A stretch of DNA of 64,000 nt. It comes from Lonicera japonica. Its lineage: Eukaryota > Streptophyta > Magnoliopsida > Dipsacales > Caprifoliaceae. This document shows, piece after piece, positions 37,461 through 49,631 of this stretch (within the stretch, counting starts at the first letter, position 1; every line of letters begins with the position of its first letter). The stretch covers positions 1-64,000 of the forward strand of contig JAKCWG010000374.1 of the NCBI GenBank assembly GCA_021464415.1. The letters are read 5' to 3'. The translations under genes were made by a program, and so were the position numbers. Under the pieces are notes generated by a model, which saw only the letters and a program-made list of their open reading frames with translations, had not been told where the DNA came from and did no database searches.

Positions 37461-39597
37461 TGGTCTGAAGTATCAGCTGGAAACCACTATGTCTCCTTTC
37501 TAAATTTTTCTATTTATGCAGTTTCCCTTTACCTTGCTAAAGCAAGCTATACCCACAAAACATGCACATGCGTACATGGAGAAACATTTGTGAATATTAT
37601 CCCGACTTAAATTAATAGTTCATTGGTTAGTGTGTGAGATTCACACTCTTATCACTTCACTCACTAACAATGCAGTGATTACACGTCATCATTTGAGTTT
37701 TTAGTTCCAACCTAGTTTTTGAAACCAGTTTTGTACACATGGGCATGAATGGTATCAAAGCAATAACTGTGCCAAGTATGGGATCAGACGTAGTTCGGCA
37801 ACTATATCATCTCAGGTATAGGACCGGACATAGTTGATTGGTTATAGCTCAAACCGTCTATGGGGAATAGGCGTTGTAGGTAACTCCTAGAGAGCTCTCC
37901 GCCATGCATGGATCGTCCCTTGTGGATCTAGAGTGGGCCGCTAGTGAGTCTTCCCTATTCTTCGCTCAGAATAAATTGTTACCTAGGCACTAAACTCACA
38001 TTTCCCACAATCCCTTTTTTCTAATATTAATAACAAGATTATATAACGGTAGCAAATGCTAATGCCAAAGTAATTTTGATTTTGACACAGCAAACAATGG
38101 ATTGAGTGATTATATGTTATGCAATAAAATTGACATAATTTTCTGACAAAAGCCAACATTGCTTCGACATTAGCATTTCCCTAGTGTGGCTAATCCAATA
38201 TTACTTGTTCATAATACACTCATGAATACAAATGCTAATACATTTTGAAATAAGATTCAATTGTACTGTCAAAGTATCCAAAACAAAGTTCTATTGACTT
38301 TGAGATACACATTCCCTTTCTTTTCTTTTCTTTTTCTTTGGGATACATTGAGATACAATTTTTCCAACCTGTGAAATATTCACAGAAAGATAATACAAAT
38401 TTCATTTTGAAATGAGTTTCATGAATCTAATCAGCGAAGATAAAATGCTTGCCGCTTGACTGAAAAAGACGTCCCGACCCCTTTTCTGAATTCCCTTCAA
38501 CACCTCCGAATATTATCTGCAAATGATTGAAAGGGGAAACGTATGCAAAAAAATTCAGTGTTCAACGGTCCGAGTTATAGAGTCAAGCTAATTTACTTGT
38601 AGGAGTAAAATAAAATTACATCTTGGACAAGTGCAAATTAATCCTGATTGTTATAGAAACTAAATCTCACTAAGAATTTTTATTGATAGTTTTGATTGCA
38701 CCTACTAATCTGTAAAACGATTAAAATTTTCAACCAATTATTTTAGGTAATTTCATATTTTTCCTTGTTCTTTTGCATACTAAGATATTAATGTATATTG
38801 AACCAATGATAAAATTGTCTTAAAACTAGGTATGTTTAGCCTTCAGTGCTTCTTTGGTTCAAGTTTTTGTTCATTCTTGCAATCCAAAATGGTAATTTGG
38901 CATGGAAAGTTTGAACCTCATCAACTTATGATTTAACCTCTAGACATGAATTATAATAGACTTCTACAGTGAATTTTCCAATTTAGGATTCTAGGAACAA
39001 ATCAAAACTTGAACAAAAGTAGCACTAAGAGTCAAAGAAAGTTTGAGGAACAACCTCAAGTTAGAGGCTAACTCAACTAAACAAATTAAAAAAATTCCAA
39101 AGGCTTCGTTCTCCAGTCGGTGATTAGCAATGACGCACTTGACCATAACCCGTCCACCCTACCAAAGACGCCCGGTCGGTAAGCCGAAAATAAAATAAAC
39201 AAATAGTAAAAAATCTAAATTGGACTCCTAATTGGGATGCCCCAAAATGGAAGGGAGGATCCTTAATTTGAGATGGAGGGAGCATAACATATATAATCAA
39301 GTGCCCACATATGCTTTATATCAATGACTTAGATCATCCATAGCAGTGTTAAATTTGTATGGTGAGTAGTAAAAAAATTGTCCAACTAATCGGGAACGGA
39401 CTAGAGGTGTCGTTCTAATGAGACTCAAACAAACAACTGATATACATTTGAGGTATATTTGAGTCCCAAACGGTAATAGTTGCTCGTATGCTAATGAACC
39501 TTGAGAAACCTAACTTTATTCTTGGCCAAATATACAACACAAATACAACATGTTCATCCTTCTCATCTTACAAATTTCAACTGGTGTGGATGCTCTT

Positions 39598-40381
39598 AGT
39601 GAGATAGGTAAAATACCATCTCCATCCTAAAAAAGAGGGTCCATATTTTACTTTTCCACTTCCGATGATAAAATGTAAAAATCCCTTTAAGTATCGCAAA
39701 TAATTATAGAACAAGAAAAAAAATTCGTCAAACAGTTTCCCTTTTTGTTTTGCTTAAAAGGGTTCGAGGCTTTGAGAAACATAAACAGAAAAAGGACCTA
39801 AAAGCACATTTGAGGGCTCTTCAGCAATTGACCGAGTAAATGGTTACAAAAACTGCATGTTAAATCTAGATTTGGATATTTGGATTAATGGTAGGCAAAA
39901 AAAAGCCCTAATTTATAATAAAACTTAAAATAACATTACAAAAGAGACCTCATAATATGATTCAACAGGTGTTTAAACTTACCCTGGATAACATATAAAC
40001 ACAGTGTCAAATGGCAGAGGTCTTATCAAGTAAACTGTTGTGAAAGTCCTGTAATAGTTGTTTGTTTTTTGAAATAGAATTAGTAACAACGGATCATGCA
40101 GTTTCTTTAAAGAAACAACGTTAAAAAAATGCATCTTCGGAGACCAAAAAGGATGTATAGGAACTAGTCTTTACAATCCGGCCATACATGCAAACCAAAA
40201 ACCACCACCACCTAAGGACGACAATGGGTTAGATCTGCGTTAGGCTTGGCCAAACCAGAACCTATCCCAAAGTAGGGTTTACTTCAAGAAAAACCCGAAC
40301 CCTCTCCTACCCCTCCACACATAGAGACAAAAAAAATCTGCCTAATTAAACACCCGAAAGGAAGAAGAACCTATGCTCTTG
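39598..40381. repeat. Left copy of 0.78-kb direct duplication
   Basis: This stretch, from gtgagataggtaaaatacc to gaagaacctatgctc, is repeated at 44192-44970 with a few per cent difference. It contains intron sequence and exon 6 of DUF1995. The composite retroelement lies exactly between the two copies. Confidence 0.85.
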
Positions 40382-40382
40382 T

Positions 40383-43300
40383 TGTTAGAGTGATATACTA
40401 AAAGCCATAATTTTGTTGTTGGTTTGGATATGTTATAAACTCGGTTTTGCTATTTTAATGAGAATCTTTATGGGCAATGGTTGCATTATATTGTTTATTT
40501 AAATATTGTGCATGTGTGTCTTTTATTCCATATAGTAGATGATTTGGTGTGTAGAGTATAGCTTACACACAGAAGATCATATCATCGGTTCTTGTGGAAT
40601 ATAAGTTTAATGGTTCACCGTCTAAGATGGAATTGGACACCCATCGGTAGGATTGTAACACAAGTTTTAGTAGTTTATCTTAACTACAAGAAACGGTATA
40701 GTTTTAACTCGTTGTGCTAGTACACTTTGTGTGTATTGAATATGACCAGTTTGGATTAATTGTTTTTATACTGACTATATAAAACAATTTAAAATCCCAT
40801 GGTTATTATGATTACTTATGCTCTTAATCTTGAAATAATTAATAGACATATATATGTAGTGTTTGTTGTTTTAATCTAGAGTTCAGGCACAGATGGCGAC
40901 CCAGCAAGAGTTCATACGCCAGCAGTTCGAGGCGTTGTATGGTCGTTTTCCACCACCCCCACCTCTCGACATGTGATGATATTTGCAAATCCTAGAAACT
41001 CTTTAAGTAGTTATATTTATGCTTAGTTTTATTTTATTTCTTTTGGGTTGTATTAGATTTCAGACATGATGTTAACTTTAGAACGTGGTTTTAATGGTTG
41101 AATGTTATGGTTTTTGCTATTAGATTCTAATTAGAACCCGTTTTGTGTATAGGTGTTGTTTATCTCTTATTTTTGTCTCATGGAAAGCAAAGCCAAAGTA
41201 GCCCTTCCGTGCATTTTATTGTTCTCTTTCCATTGAGGACAATGTCTCTTTCAAGTTAAGGGGGGTAAGTTATTTTGTGATTATTTTGTTTTGGCTTGCT
41301 ATTGTTTATTTCTGCGAGTAGAAGAGATGTGTTTTTTTTTTTTAGAAGTTTGAAAAGTGATGATTGATTGATATTTTGTCTGATGAAGACTATTGTTTCA
41401 TTAGCTTTTGGCATGAATTCGTTGATTCAGATAGGAATTTGAATGATAATCTAAATTGCCTTGCTTCAATTAGTCTCATATCCCGTCATATTTGCCTGTT
41501 CCGCATGCTAGATTGATTTGGTTATTCCCAATTCGGTTGTAACACTTAGATTTATTTTCATTGAGAGAAGAGAAATTTTTGTCCAAAAATGATGGAAGCT
41601 CTTTCGAAAAGATCCTCCAATGAAAGGACAAAAGCATAGCACTTTGATAACTTGGATGACTTTTATCCTAATATTGACTTAAAGCTTCACTTGACTAAAT
41701 CTTAAGTCTCTTTGTCTAATATTATGGATGGGTATAGGTTACCATATGGGAAAGGGTGAATAGCTTCCTTCGAGCTCCAATGAATGAGCAAGTTATGTAA
41801 ATTTCTTAAGTGAGACCGCTGCCCCCCATAGAGATGAAAACCGCCCTGATCTAATTTAGCGAAATTTCCAAGAAAAATATAAAGAAAGTGCTTAGAATTG
41901 ACAAATCTTGGAGCTTTTGTTTTTGAAAAAGTTCTATCTTCCTTCTTGAATGATTATGACTCTTTGTGTTTATATTGAATTGTTTGAATCAAAGTTTAGC
42001 ATGTGAGCATTGGAGAATATGGGATTGTGTTCTAAAGGAGATAGGCGAATTAGATGATCATTCAAAAGTCCGTCATTCTGGAAATTTGATAGTAATGCCT
42101 CTTGCTTCGCAAATTGAAACTTAAATCTTCATTCTCACCATTCATCATGATCAAACTTCTAATGTTTGTAGGTATCATTTCTGAAAACCTTCACGAGATG
42201 CAACTCATCTTCTTTGGGAACTTAGAAATTAATAACTTTTTGTATATCATATTATTCTTTTTGTAATTATATATTTTTGTCTTGCTAAAGGACTAGCAAG
42301 AGATAAGTTGAGGGGAGTTGATAAACGCATAATATTGTCATGTATAAGCTCTTTCTAGGAGTCGCTTGACGCGTTTGTTGCATTAATTCTGCCTAATTAT
42401 CCGCTTATCTCAAGATTAGTGTCTTATTGAGTTTTGTACCTAATATCGTCCCGCTAGGTGTGCTTTTGTTGTGTTTCTCTGTGTTTATAAGCATAAGATA
42501 CAATGGCCTTCGAAGAATTGATCAAGTGCTAGTCACAAGCTTGCAAAAATGCTGATTTGAAGATTTTGCAGAAGCATGATCGATCATGGGATTCCATAAT
42601 CGATCATGGTACAAATGGTATTGAGGCAGAGCACCCCATAATCGATCATGGGTTGGCCATGATCGATCATGGCCTAGCGGGGACAGCCACCAACTCCTGC
42701 TTTTAGCCTTATTTCGGGGGTTTTGATTTCTAGATATTTTCCCTTGTTTATTTTATTAATAAAAAGTTCTCTCTTAGCTATTATTTTTTAGTCTAGAGGG
42801 GGGATATAATTAATTGGATCATCTTAGACCACTTAGGAGTTCTAGAGAGAAGGGAGAGCTCATTGTGTGTTGTTCTTCATTTCTCCATTGTAAGTGCTTA
42901 ATTTGTAAGAATGATTTCTTCTTCTATAATATTTGTTCTTTCATTTATTATGGAGTAGTCTATTACTAAGGTTACGGAGATGAATCGCGAGATAATTTTC
43001 GGTGATTAATGGCTCAATCCATGTTTAAAGTTTGATAAATATTTGTGAATCCTTTGCTTCATCATATCCTCCATTCTTTCTAGCTTTCTAGGTATATTCA
43101 TATTAGATTAAGACTTTATATGCCTTGTATACTTAGTTCTTGGTTGTTTATGATTATACAACATATTTATATGGTTCTAGAAAGCTTGAAGTTTCTTTCC
43201 CCCATTCATGGAGTTCTTGTGTCCTTTTTGTAGAAATTATGAATAGCTCGCAAAAACTCCATAAATGGATTATAAATTTGTTTAGCTTATCTTTGATTCA

Positions 43301-44191
43301 TTTATTGATATATTGAGTGCTTCTTACACTTTATGTGATACTTAGACTCTTTATTTTCTACCATAAGTGATAAATGATGAGATGACAGATTTATCCCATA
43401 AACTTCATTCCGTTTCATTGTTAGGATTCACTTTCTAATTTTCATTCTTTAAATCATGAGATTTCATACACTTGCTTTATTTCAAATCTTTTTATGATGA
43501 GTTTGTCATAATTATCTCAGATTAGCTTCATTGGGAATGGGTTGCCTTGCTTCACACCCGTAGCTAAGAGGTAGGAATGATAACCTCGTCTTTGGTGGAA
43601 TGTTGTTTGTCTCTCTCTTGATATAGCTTCAATCCGGGAATGAGTCGCCTAGCGTCGCACCCTTTGCTATTTGAGAGATACACCAACATTCCCCATATCT
43701 CGAGAAACCTTGTGTTGAAGTCTTTGTATGAGCTAGTGACCACCGTTTCTTAAATCGTAACTAACCTACACCTACCTTAGTGCTTTATTATTTATTTTCA
43801 CAACTGTTTTATATTTACGTTGTTCTACAACAAATCCAACTTACACAAAATCAGATAACCATTCAATCCGTAATCCATACCACTCCTTTTCAACTATCCC
43901 TGTGGTTCGACACTCGGACTTCTGAGACTATGCTATAACTTGGCATGCCTGCACTTGGGCTATATCGCAACGCGCTTTTCTAGCGTCGCCACCCACATGG
44001 AGAAATTGTAGAACTCAACATGGGTATATAAGTAGGGGAAAGTTTCCACATAGTAATGAGGCCTTTTAAGATAAAACCCCACACCTGTGGCCCAAAGGTG
44101 TTTAAGTTGGGGACAGTATTGTTACTATGTGCGCGGAGCGGCGGGCCCGACTGTGCCACGGGCCCGACCCAAGTGCCGGCAGGCACAACAA
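40383..44191 (+). mobile_element. Composite LTR-retrotransposon remnant (Gypsy plus Copia pieces)
   Basis: 40383-40880 begins tgttagagtgatatactaa, like a Copia LTR start. 40893-40976 is a 27-codon frame (MATQQEFIRQQFEALYGRF, then PPPPPLDM) that looks like the tail of a retroelement ORF. Near 41225-41270 'ttgaggacaatgtctc..aagttaaggggggta' is the polypurine-like motif of Athila/Tat Gypsy elements. A second tract, gttgaggggagt, stands just before an LTR start TGATAAACGCATAATATTG at 42319. The LTR runs to about 43975 and has the usual 'ccctgtggttcgacactcgg' near its end. 43982-44191 looks like a Copia LTR start on the minus strand (TGTTGTGCCTGCCGGCACTT). No pol domain survives. Confidence 0.6.
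42319..43975 (+). mobile_element. Athila/Tat-like LTR within the composite remnant
   Basis: It starts TGATAAACGCATAATATTG right after a purine tract. Inside are four copies of a CGATCATGG motif (42575-42672), one a perfect 16-bp palindrome. The end is not clear; sequence changes near gctatatcgcaacgcgc. A related 310-bp deletion derivative lies at 54232-54541. Confidence 0.55.
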
Positions 44192-44970
44192 GTGAGATAG
44201 GTAAAATACCCTCTCCATCCTAAAGAAGAGAGTCCATATTTTGCTTTTCCACTTCCGATGATAAAATGTAAAAATTCCCTTTAAGTATCGCAAATAATTA
44301 TAGAACAAGAAAAAAAATCATCAAACAGTTTCCCTTTTTGTTTTGCTTAAAAGGGTTCGAGGCTTTGAGAAATATAAACAGAAAGAGGACCTAAAAGCAC
44401 ATTTGAGGTCTCTTCAGCAATTGACTGAGTAAATGGTTAAAAAAACTGCATGTTAAATCTAGATTTGGAGATTTGGATTAAGGGTAGGCAAAAAAAATGC
44501 CCTAATTTATAATGAAACTTAAAATAACATTACAAAAGAGACCTCACAATATAATTCAATAGGTGTTTAAACTTACCCTGGATAACAACTAAACACAGTG
44601 TCAAATGGCAAAGGTCTCATCAAGTAAACTAATGTGAAAGTTCTGCAATAGTTGTATGCTTTTTGAAATAGAATTATTAACAACGGATCATGCAGCTTCT
44701 TTAAAGAAACAATGTTAAAAAAAATGCATCTTCGGAGACCCAAAAGGATGTATAGGAACTAGTGTTTACAATCTGCCCACACATGCAAACCAAAAACCAC
44801 CACCACCTAAGGAGGACAATGGGTTGGGTCTGCGTTAGGCTTGGCCAAACCAAAACCTATCCCAAAGTAGTGTTTACTTCAAGAAAAACCCAAACCCTCT
44901 CCTACCCCTCCACACATAGCGACAAAAAAAAATCTGCCTAATTAAACTCCTGAAAGGAAGAACCTATGCT
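44192..44970. repeat. Right copy of 0.78-kb direct duplication
   Basis: It repeats 39598-40381 and includes a second exon 6 (44642-44577, correct 66-nt length). After 44970 the sequence goes on into the normal unit junction with poly-C at 45037, so this right copy is the one in context with unit 3. Confidence 0.85.
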
Positions 44971-45049
44971 CAAGTACCAATACGTGGCACCCAAAAACCC
45001 TTTAGACATTAAAGGGTTATTAGACAAAATCCTAGTCCCCCCCCCCCCT

Positions 45050-45400
45050 TCTTCAAAAAAAAAATTAGAAAAAAATAGTAAAATAAATAACCCAACACAA
45101 GAAATAAATAACTCTAGAGCTTTCCTACAAGCTAATTGTTGCTCACAAAATTTCCTCAACGTTACAAAGATGTAATAAGTAGTGATGAAATGGCATGAAC
45201 AAGGTCCTGGTAGATATAAATCGTCCTTTCTCTCGTAAACTTACTTAAAATTGGTTACGAACTGATAAAAATTAATTGTATTTAATTAAAAATATATTGT
45301 AACAGATAATCAATTCATGACATACAGTCAGCACAAGTCAAATCAATGTACCCTTTTTTTCAGACTATGGCCTCATACAATATTCCACTTCGGCAGTCAA
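45050..45400. other. Unit junction spacer, nothing recognised
   Basis: Between the poly-C tract and cassette A each unit has about 330 bp of AT-rich spacer (also 28-385, 6383-6735 and 24383-24735) with 'ctctagagctttcctacaagctaatt' and 'gatataaatcgtcctttctctc'. It is conserved between units but has no coding frame or known element. Confidence 0.5.
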
Positions 45401-45404
45401 CTAA

Positions 45405-46135
45405 ATATCCAACAAACTAATCGTTGTTCACTACATTTCATTAAAAATTTAAGAGAAAATAAATACTTTATTCATGAAATGCCATGAACACCATCAAATT
45501 GTAGCCATTTGTTTTACAAGCACAATGTTGTTCTTTAATCACATAACTTTCTTCTATCACCTAAATATCCTACAAACTAATCATTGTTCATGACATTTCA
45601 TCAAAAGAGTAAGGTAAAAACTATAGTTGATTGATGAAATGCCATGAACACGATCAGATTGTAACCATATGTTTTACACAGGAGAGATGGGCCCCAAAAT
45701 CACATAAATTTTCTTCTATCACATAAATATCCGACAAACTAATCATTGTTCATGGCATTTAATCAAAAAAGCAAGGTAAAAGAAATACTTGATTCATAAA
45801 ATGCCATGAACACGATGAGAATGTAGCCATTTGTTTTACAAGGCAGAGTTGGGCCCCACATGTTGTTCAGAAAATTTATTCCATCACCTAAATATCATAC
45901 AAACTAATCGTTGTTCACGACATTTCATCAAAAAAACAAGGTAAAAGAAATACTTGATTCACAAAATGCCATGAACACGATCTGATTGTAGCCATATCTT
46001 TTACAATGGAGAGATGGGCCCCAAGTGTTGTTCTTCAATCAAATTAATTTTCTTTATTTGAATTTAAGTAATCTGTTTTAAGAGAAGGCCATGGCCATTC
46101 GTTCACTACATAGTCCTATACATAGTCCTTCAACA
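45405..46135 (+). repeat. Cassette A of unit 3
   Basis: Four hairpin units are followed by aggccatggcc and ctatacatag (46116-46125). The TATA-like core carries one substitution relative to the other cassettes. Confidence 0.7.
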
Positions 46136-49100
46136 AATTTTGAATTATCGGCCATAAACCAATTAGTCCTTTTTTGGTATGCTTATAATGACACTTTCTT
46201 TTGGTATGTTCTTAATGAAATAATACTTTTAATTATAAACCGAATAAAGCAAAAACCAAATTTCGTTAGCCTTAAATGTCTAAAAGTAATGATGAGTTTT
46301 GAATCTTTAAAATTGTTTAATCATCAACTCCATTTACTTCTCATGCGAACAATGATTCATTTTTTTTATGAACAATTAATTAGGGTTTTCTTTTTTCAAG
46401 TATAGAAAGATTTATTTCCACTCAAGTCAATCCATCAAATGCATGTTCTTAGTTACCTCCATTTCAATGGTCCCAGATACAACTATTTTTGAAACATGAC
46501 CGGTCTCAATAATAAGGAAACACATTAATTACTTTTTTTTTATAAGGATCACAACATGTAACTAATAAAGAACATATTCTTATAAAAGTCCCCCCCTTCT
46601 GTATCTTAATATGCTTAATTGGTACCCTTAGAGTATATATTAACATATTTCATTTTCTTATACATAACTCGGTTTGGTTCGGTTTTGGATTAGCTAGCAC
46701 CAAACCCTAACCAAACTATTCGATTTTGGTTTAGTTTTCCCATTTTCTGTTGTTTATTTTCAGTTCAGGGTTTTACAATTCAGTCTGGATCGGTTCGGTC
46801 CATTCGGTCAGTTTTTAGATTGACCTTAACACCCCTAAGGTCAAGTACATACAGGATCATCCAAGAGACTAGATGCAATTCGCTCCAGATATTCAAACAT
46901 CTGATAATCAAGAACAACCATAACTATAATCACATCTTCACCCTCCATGGGCTTTCTATCACTAGGTTGACCATAAAGTCATAGAAGAGTCGGTTCATAC
47001 AAATATTTAAATTCATAAAATACTATAATCATCGTATAATGTTCTATATTTTCGGTTGAAACTCCTACTATTACAAGCAGTAACGCATATCCTTTGAATC
47101 GTATGAATTTATTTACCTGGCAAATCCTAAAGGGGCATCTTTCCGTTTATATTTCAAAAGTATAGCAACACTAGCATCTGGATAGATGTCTTTAACTCTC
47201 TAACGGTAAAAATTCGAGTATGTTATTAGTTCTAGAAGTATTATAACTGTAATATCAATAGTTTGCTACAATCCAAATATCTCGCTAATATTCGCTAACA
47301 AACCTTTTTACGTAATTCCTTTTTAACCTCATTAAAACTCAAACGGGAATATGTTTGAAACATTTAAGGGCTTTTTTGACTTTTTCCACCATTTTATATG
47401 CAAAATTAGACTTACCCTCCTTTTTCATAATTATTAGACTTTGCTCTTGCAAGCAAGGTAAATCCCAAAGAAATAAATAAAAATGGGGGCTTAAATCAAA
47501 GGACTACAATTATGGAAACTTAAATGTCTATTTTCACATTAAGATCACGGAGCAAAGTCAAACAGTTCGCAGTTATGAGTAAGTTCCAATCCAAATTAAA
47601 GAGCTGAAAGAAGTTTCTAGCTAACCTTACTTGTGGTTTCCTCTATGAGGGTATCAACATAAACCCTTGACAATTCCCAAAGTTCAGCTTGATCACCTTC
47701 ATCATCAAGAAACTGCAACTGGAGGATCAAGAGCTCAACCTGTGGAAAAGGGTATCAAAATTGTGTACTAAAAAGTAAAAACAGAAAAAACACACTTTTA
47801 CTGGAATTAAAACCAAGACTGATATGATAAGAAAAATCCCTAAAGCTTTTGAAAGACATTGGATCTTACTACCTAATCTACAACGAGGTTTAAATTAACA
47901 GTTCTCCTCATAGATAAAAAGTTCATACCGAGGTTTTTTTATATTTTCCTTTTTGGTATAACAGAGAAAATCAATAACAAGGACTAACAAGAGATACGAA
48001 TATACATGCATTAGTTCTGAAACTTAAATGCATTGAGATATGAATTTTTCTAACTTTGTATCTCCAAGTATATATAACATAAATATGGGGCGCATTGTCT
48101 AGTTTTTTTTAATGTTCTCCTTCGACATAACCCACTGCTTTTATGTAACTCTTTGAGATTATCCCGCATGCATGGTGCAAAATCTAACGATTATGAAAAC
48201 ATGGGGTACATCTAAGTTCGCATATGAAATCTGGGGAAAAGTAAAAACAGCCCTCAAGAAATAGGAACTCAAGCTAAAGAACTCGGGAAGGCCTCACCCT
48301 GATTTTTATGTTCATATTATACTAATAACAAACTCCGTAATCCACAAGTTAGCCACCAAATAGCATTCAAGGAAGTGTAAGCCTGAGTCTTTTTTAAAAC
48401 ATACAATGGTTCTTATTCCTCCTGAGTGAATGTCTAACTGCAACCTCCAAATTAGAAGGCAAGTAACTAAAACACAAATTGCAACAAAAGTCGGATCCCA
48501 TTTTCTCAACTGCATTGACATAATTAAATATATGCAGACCAACAAATCAGACATGTACAAGTCCACCAAAAAAAAGCACAAAACATGCAGTTCGGCTCAT
48601 ACCGCATACAAATATTTTTATATAAAATATGCAATGACATCCAGCTGATATCAACTTGTCAATTAAATTTGGAATGCAATTGTATTATTATCAATATTTA
48701 TTACTTATAAGTATTCAATTAGGTGTTAATTTAATGATCCCTTGATTATGGGATTGTGTAGATTTTTGTTGCTTTTTTGCTTTAATTTAGTTCTCATATT
48801 TGGATTCTAATTACACCTCGTATATTAATGTACGGCTTCACTATCAATTCGAGTAAGCTCAACCAATAACTTGGAAGGTTTTATCCCTCCTTTTAACCCC
48901 TGTTTTTGGCTATTCCCTTATTAGTACTCTAATGGTCGAAGGCCCCTCGAGTGTGTTCGGAAGCATATTTCCTGGACTGTTGTGGCACTTTTTTGGCATT
49001 TTCTCTTCATCTCTTTCTATATTTGAGATTATATCATGCCCTTACTTTTTCTATAGTAATGTAACTTATGCAAGCTACGTTGGATCTAAAATTGATGGTC

Positions 49101-49228
49101 AATAAAGATTCGGCTTATGTAATTTCTATGGTAATTATTAATTATTCAATCTCATGAAAAAAGTAAAAAGCAATATGCAGTTTCTACACTTCTGCAGAAG
49201 CTGGATACTAGTGAGTTCCTTTGGGTTT

Positions 49229-49631
49229 TTGATGCCCTGAATCAAAAATGATTGCCCGAAGCAAGTCTAGTGAAAGAAATGTGACTAAGGAGCAATTGGA
49301 CGTCCAAAACTCATTCAGACAATCCAAATTGTGTTGCGACTATACACGCATACATATTATATATAATAGGACCCTTGGAATCTATCTGTATTATAAAAGT
49401 ATGCTCATAATTGAATTTGACCACTCAAAGCCACGAAGGAGAATAAATCACCCTTACAAATAGTTTAATTAGGCCATCCAATACATGGTGCAATTAAGCA
49501 CTAAAGTCCAATCAAACTAATTGGATGTGCAAGAGGTGTTCAAAACATAAAAATCATCCCAAGTCTAGAACTCACTACCCAAAGTGCAACTATGGGAGGA
49601 TTTATCGGGCTATGGAGGCACCGGTGTTACA
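49229..49631 (+). mobile_element. Old LTR relic, unit 3, internally deleted
   Basis: Only the first 15 or so bases (ttgatgccctgaat) and the last 380 bases (from caaaaatgattgcccg to ggtgttaca) of the old LTR remain. The deletion joins what are 10.54 kb and 18.09 kb in unit 1 coordinates. Flanking R1 starts directly after. Confidence 0.65.

Larger units (their letters stand above)
24383..45036. repeat. Tandem unit 2 (about 20.6 kb with insertions)
   Basis: The order is the same as in unit 1: cassette A (24735-25455), exons 4-2 (26165-27049), a 3.5-kb solo LTR inside intron 1 (27407-30944), exon 1 (31258-31350), conserved block, old LTR relic (32112-34903), R1 and R2 with cassette B (34915-38000), exon 8 (38402-38516) and exon 6 (39983-40048). 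It is then broken by the composite retroelement at 40383-44191, after which 0.78 kb including exon 6 is repeated (44192-44970). Confidence 0.85.
38402..48466 (-). pseudogene. DUF1995-domain protein, copy 3 (exons 1-4, 6 twice, 8)
   Basis: Exon 1 (48466-48405) has lost about 26-30 nt internally. Exon 2 (47739-47626, 114 nt), exon 3 (47199-47117, 83 nt) and exon 4 (46966-46853, shared 1-nt deletion, acceptor changed to AA) follow with normal spacing. Exon 5 is absent, with cassette A at 45405-46135. Exon 6 occurs twice, at 44642-44577 (TFTLVYLMRPLPFDTVF, SCYPG) and at 40048-39983 (TFTTVYLIRPLPFDTVF, ICYPG), because 0.78 kb is duplicated on both sides of a composite retroelement. Both exon 6 copies have the right length (66 nt). 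Exon 7 is deleted in both. Exon 8 (38516-38402) is frame-broken like the others. Confidence 0.8.

Noticed and set aside
40893..40976. 27-codon frame as an independent small gene
   Set aside because: Its position before a polypurine-like tract suggests the tail of a degraded retroelement ORF.
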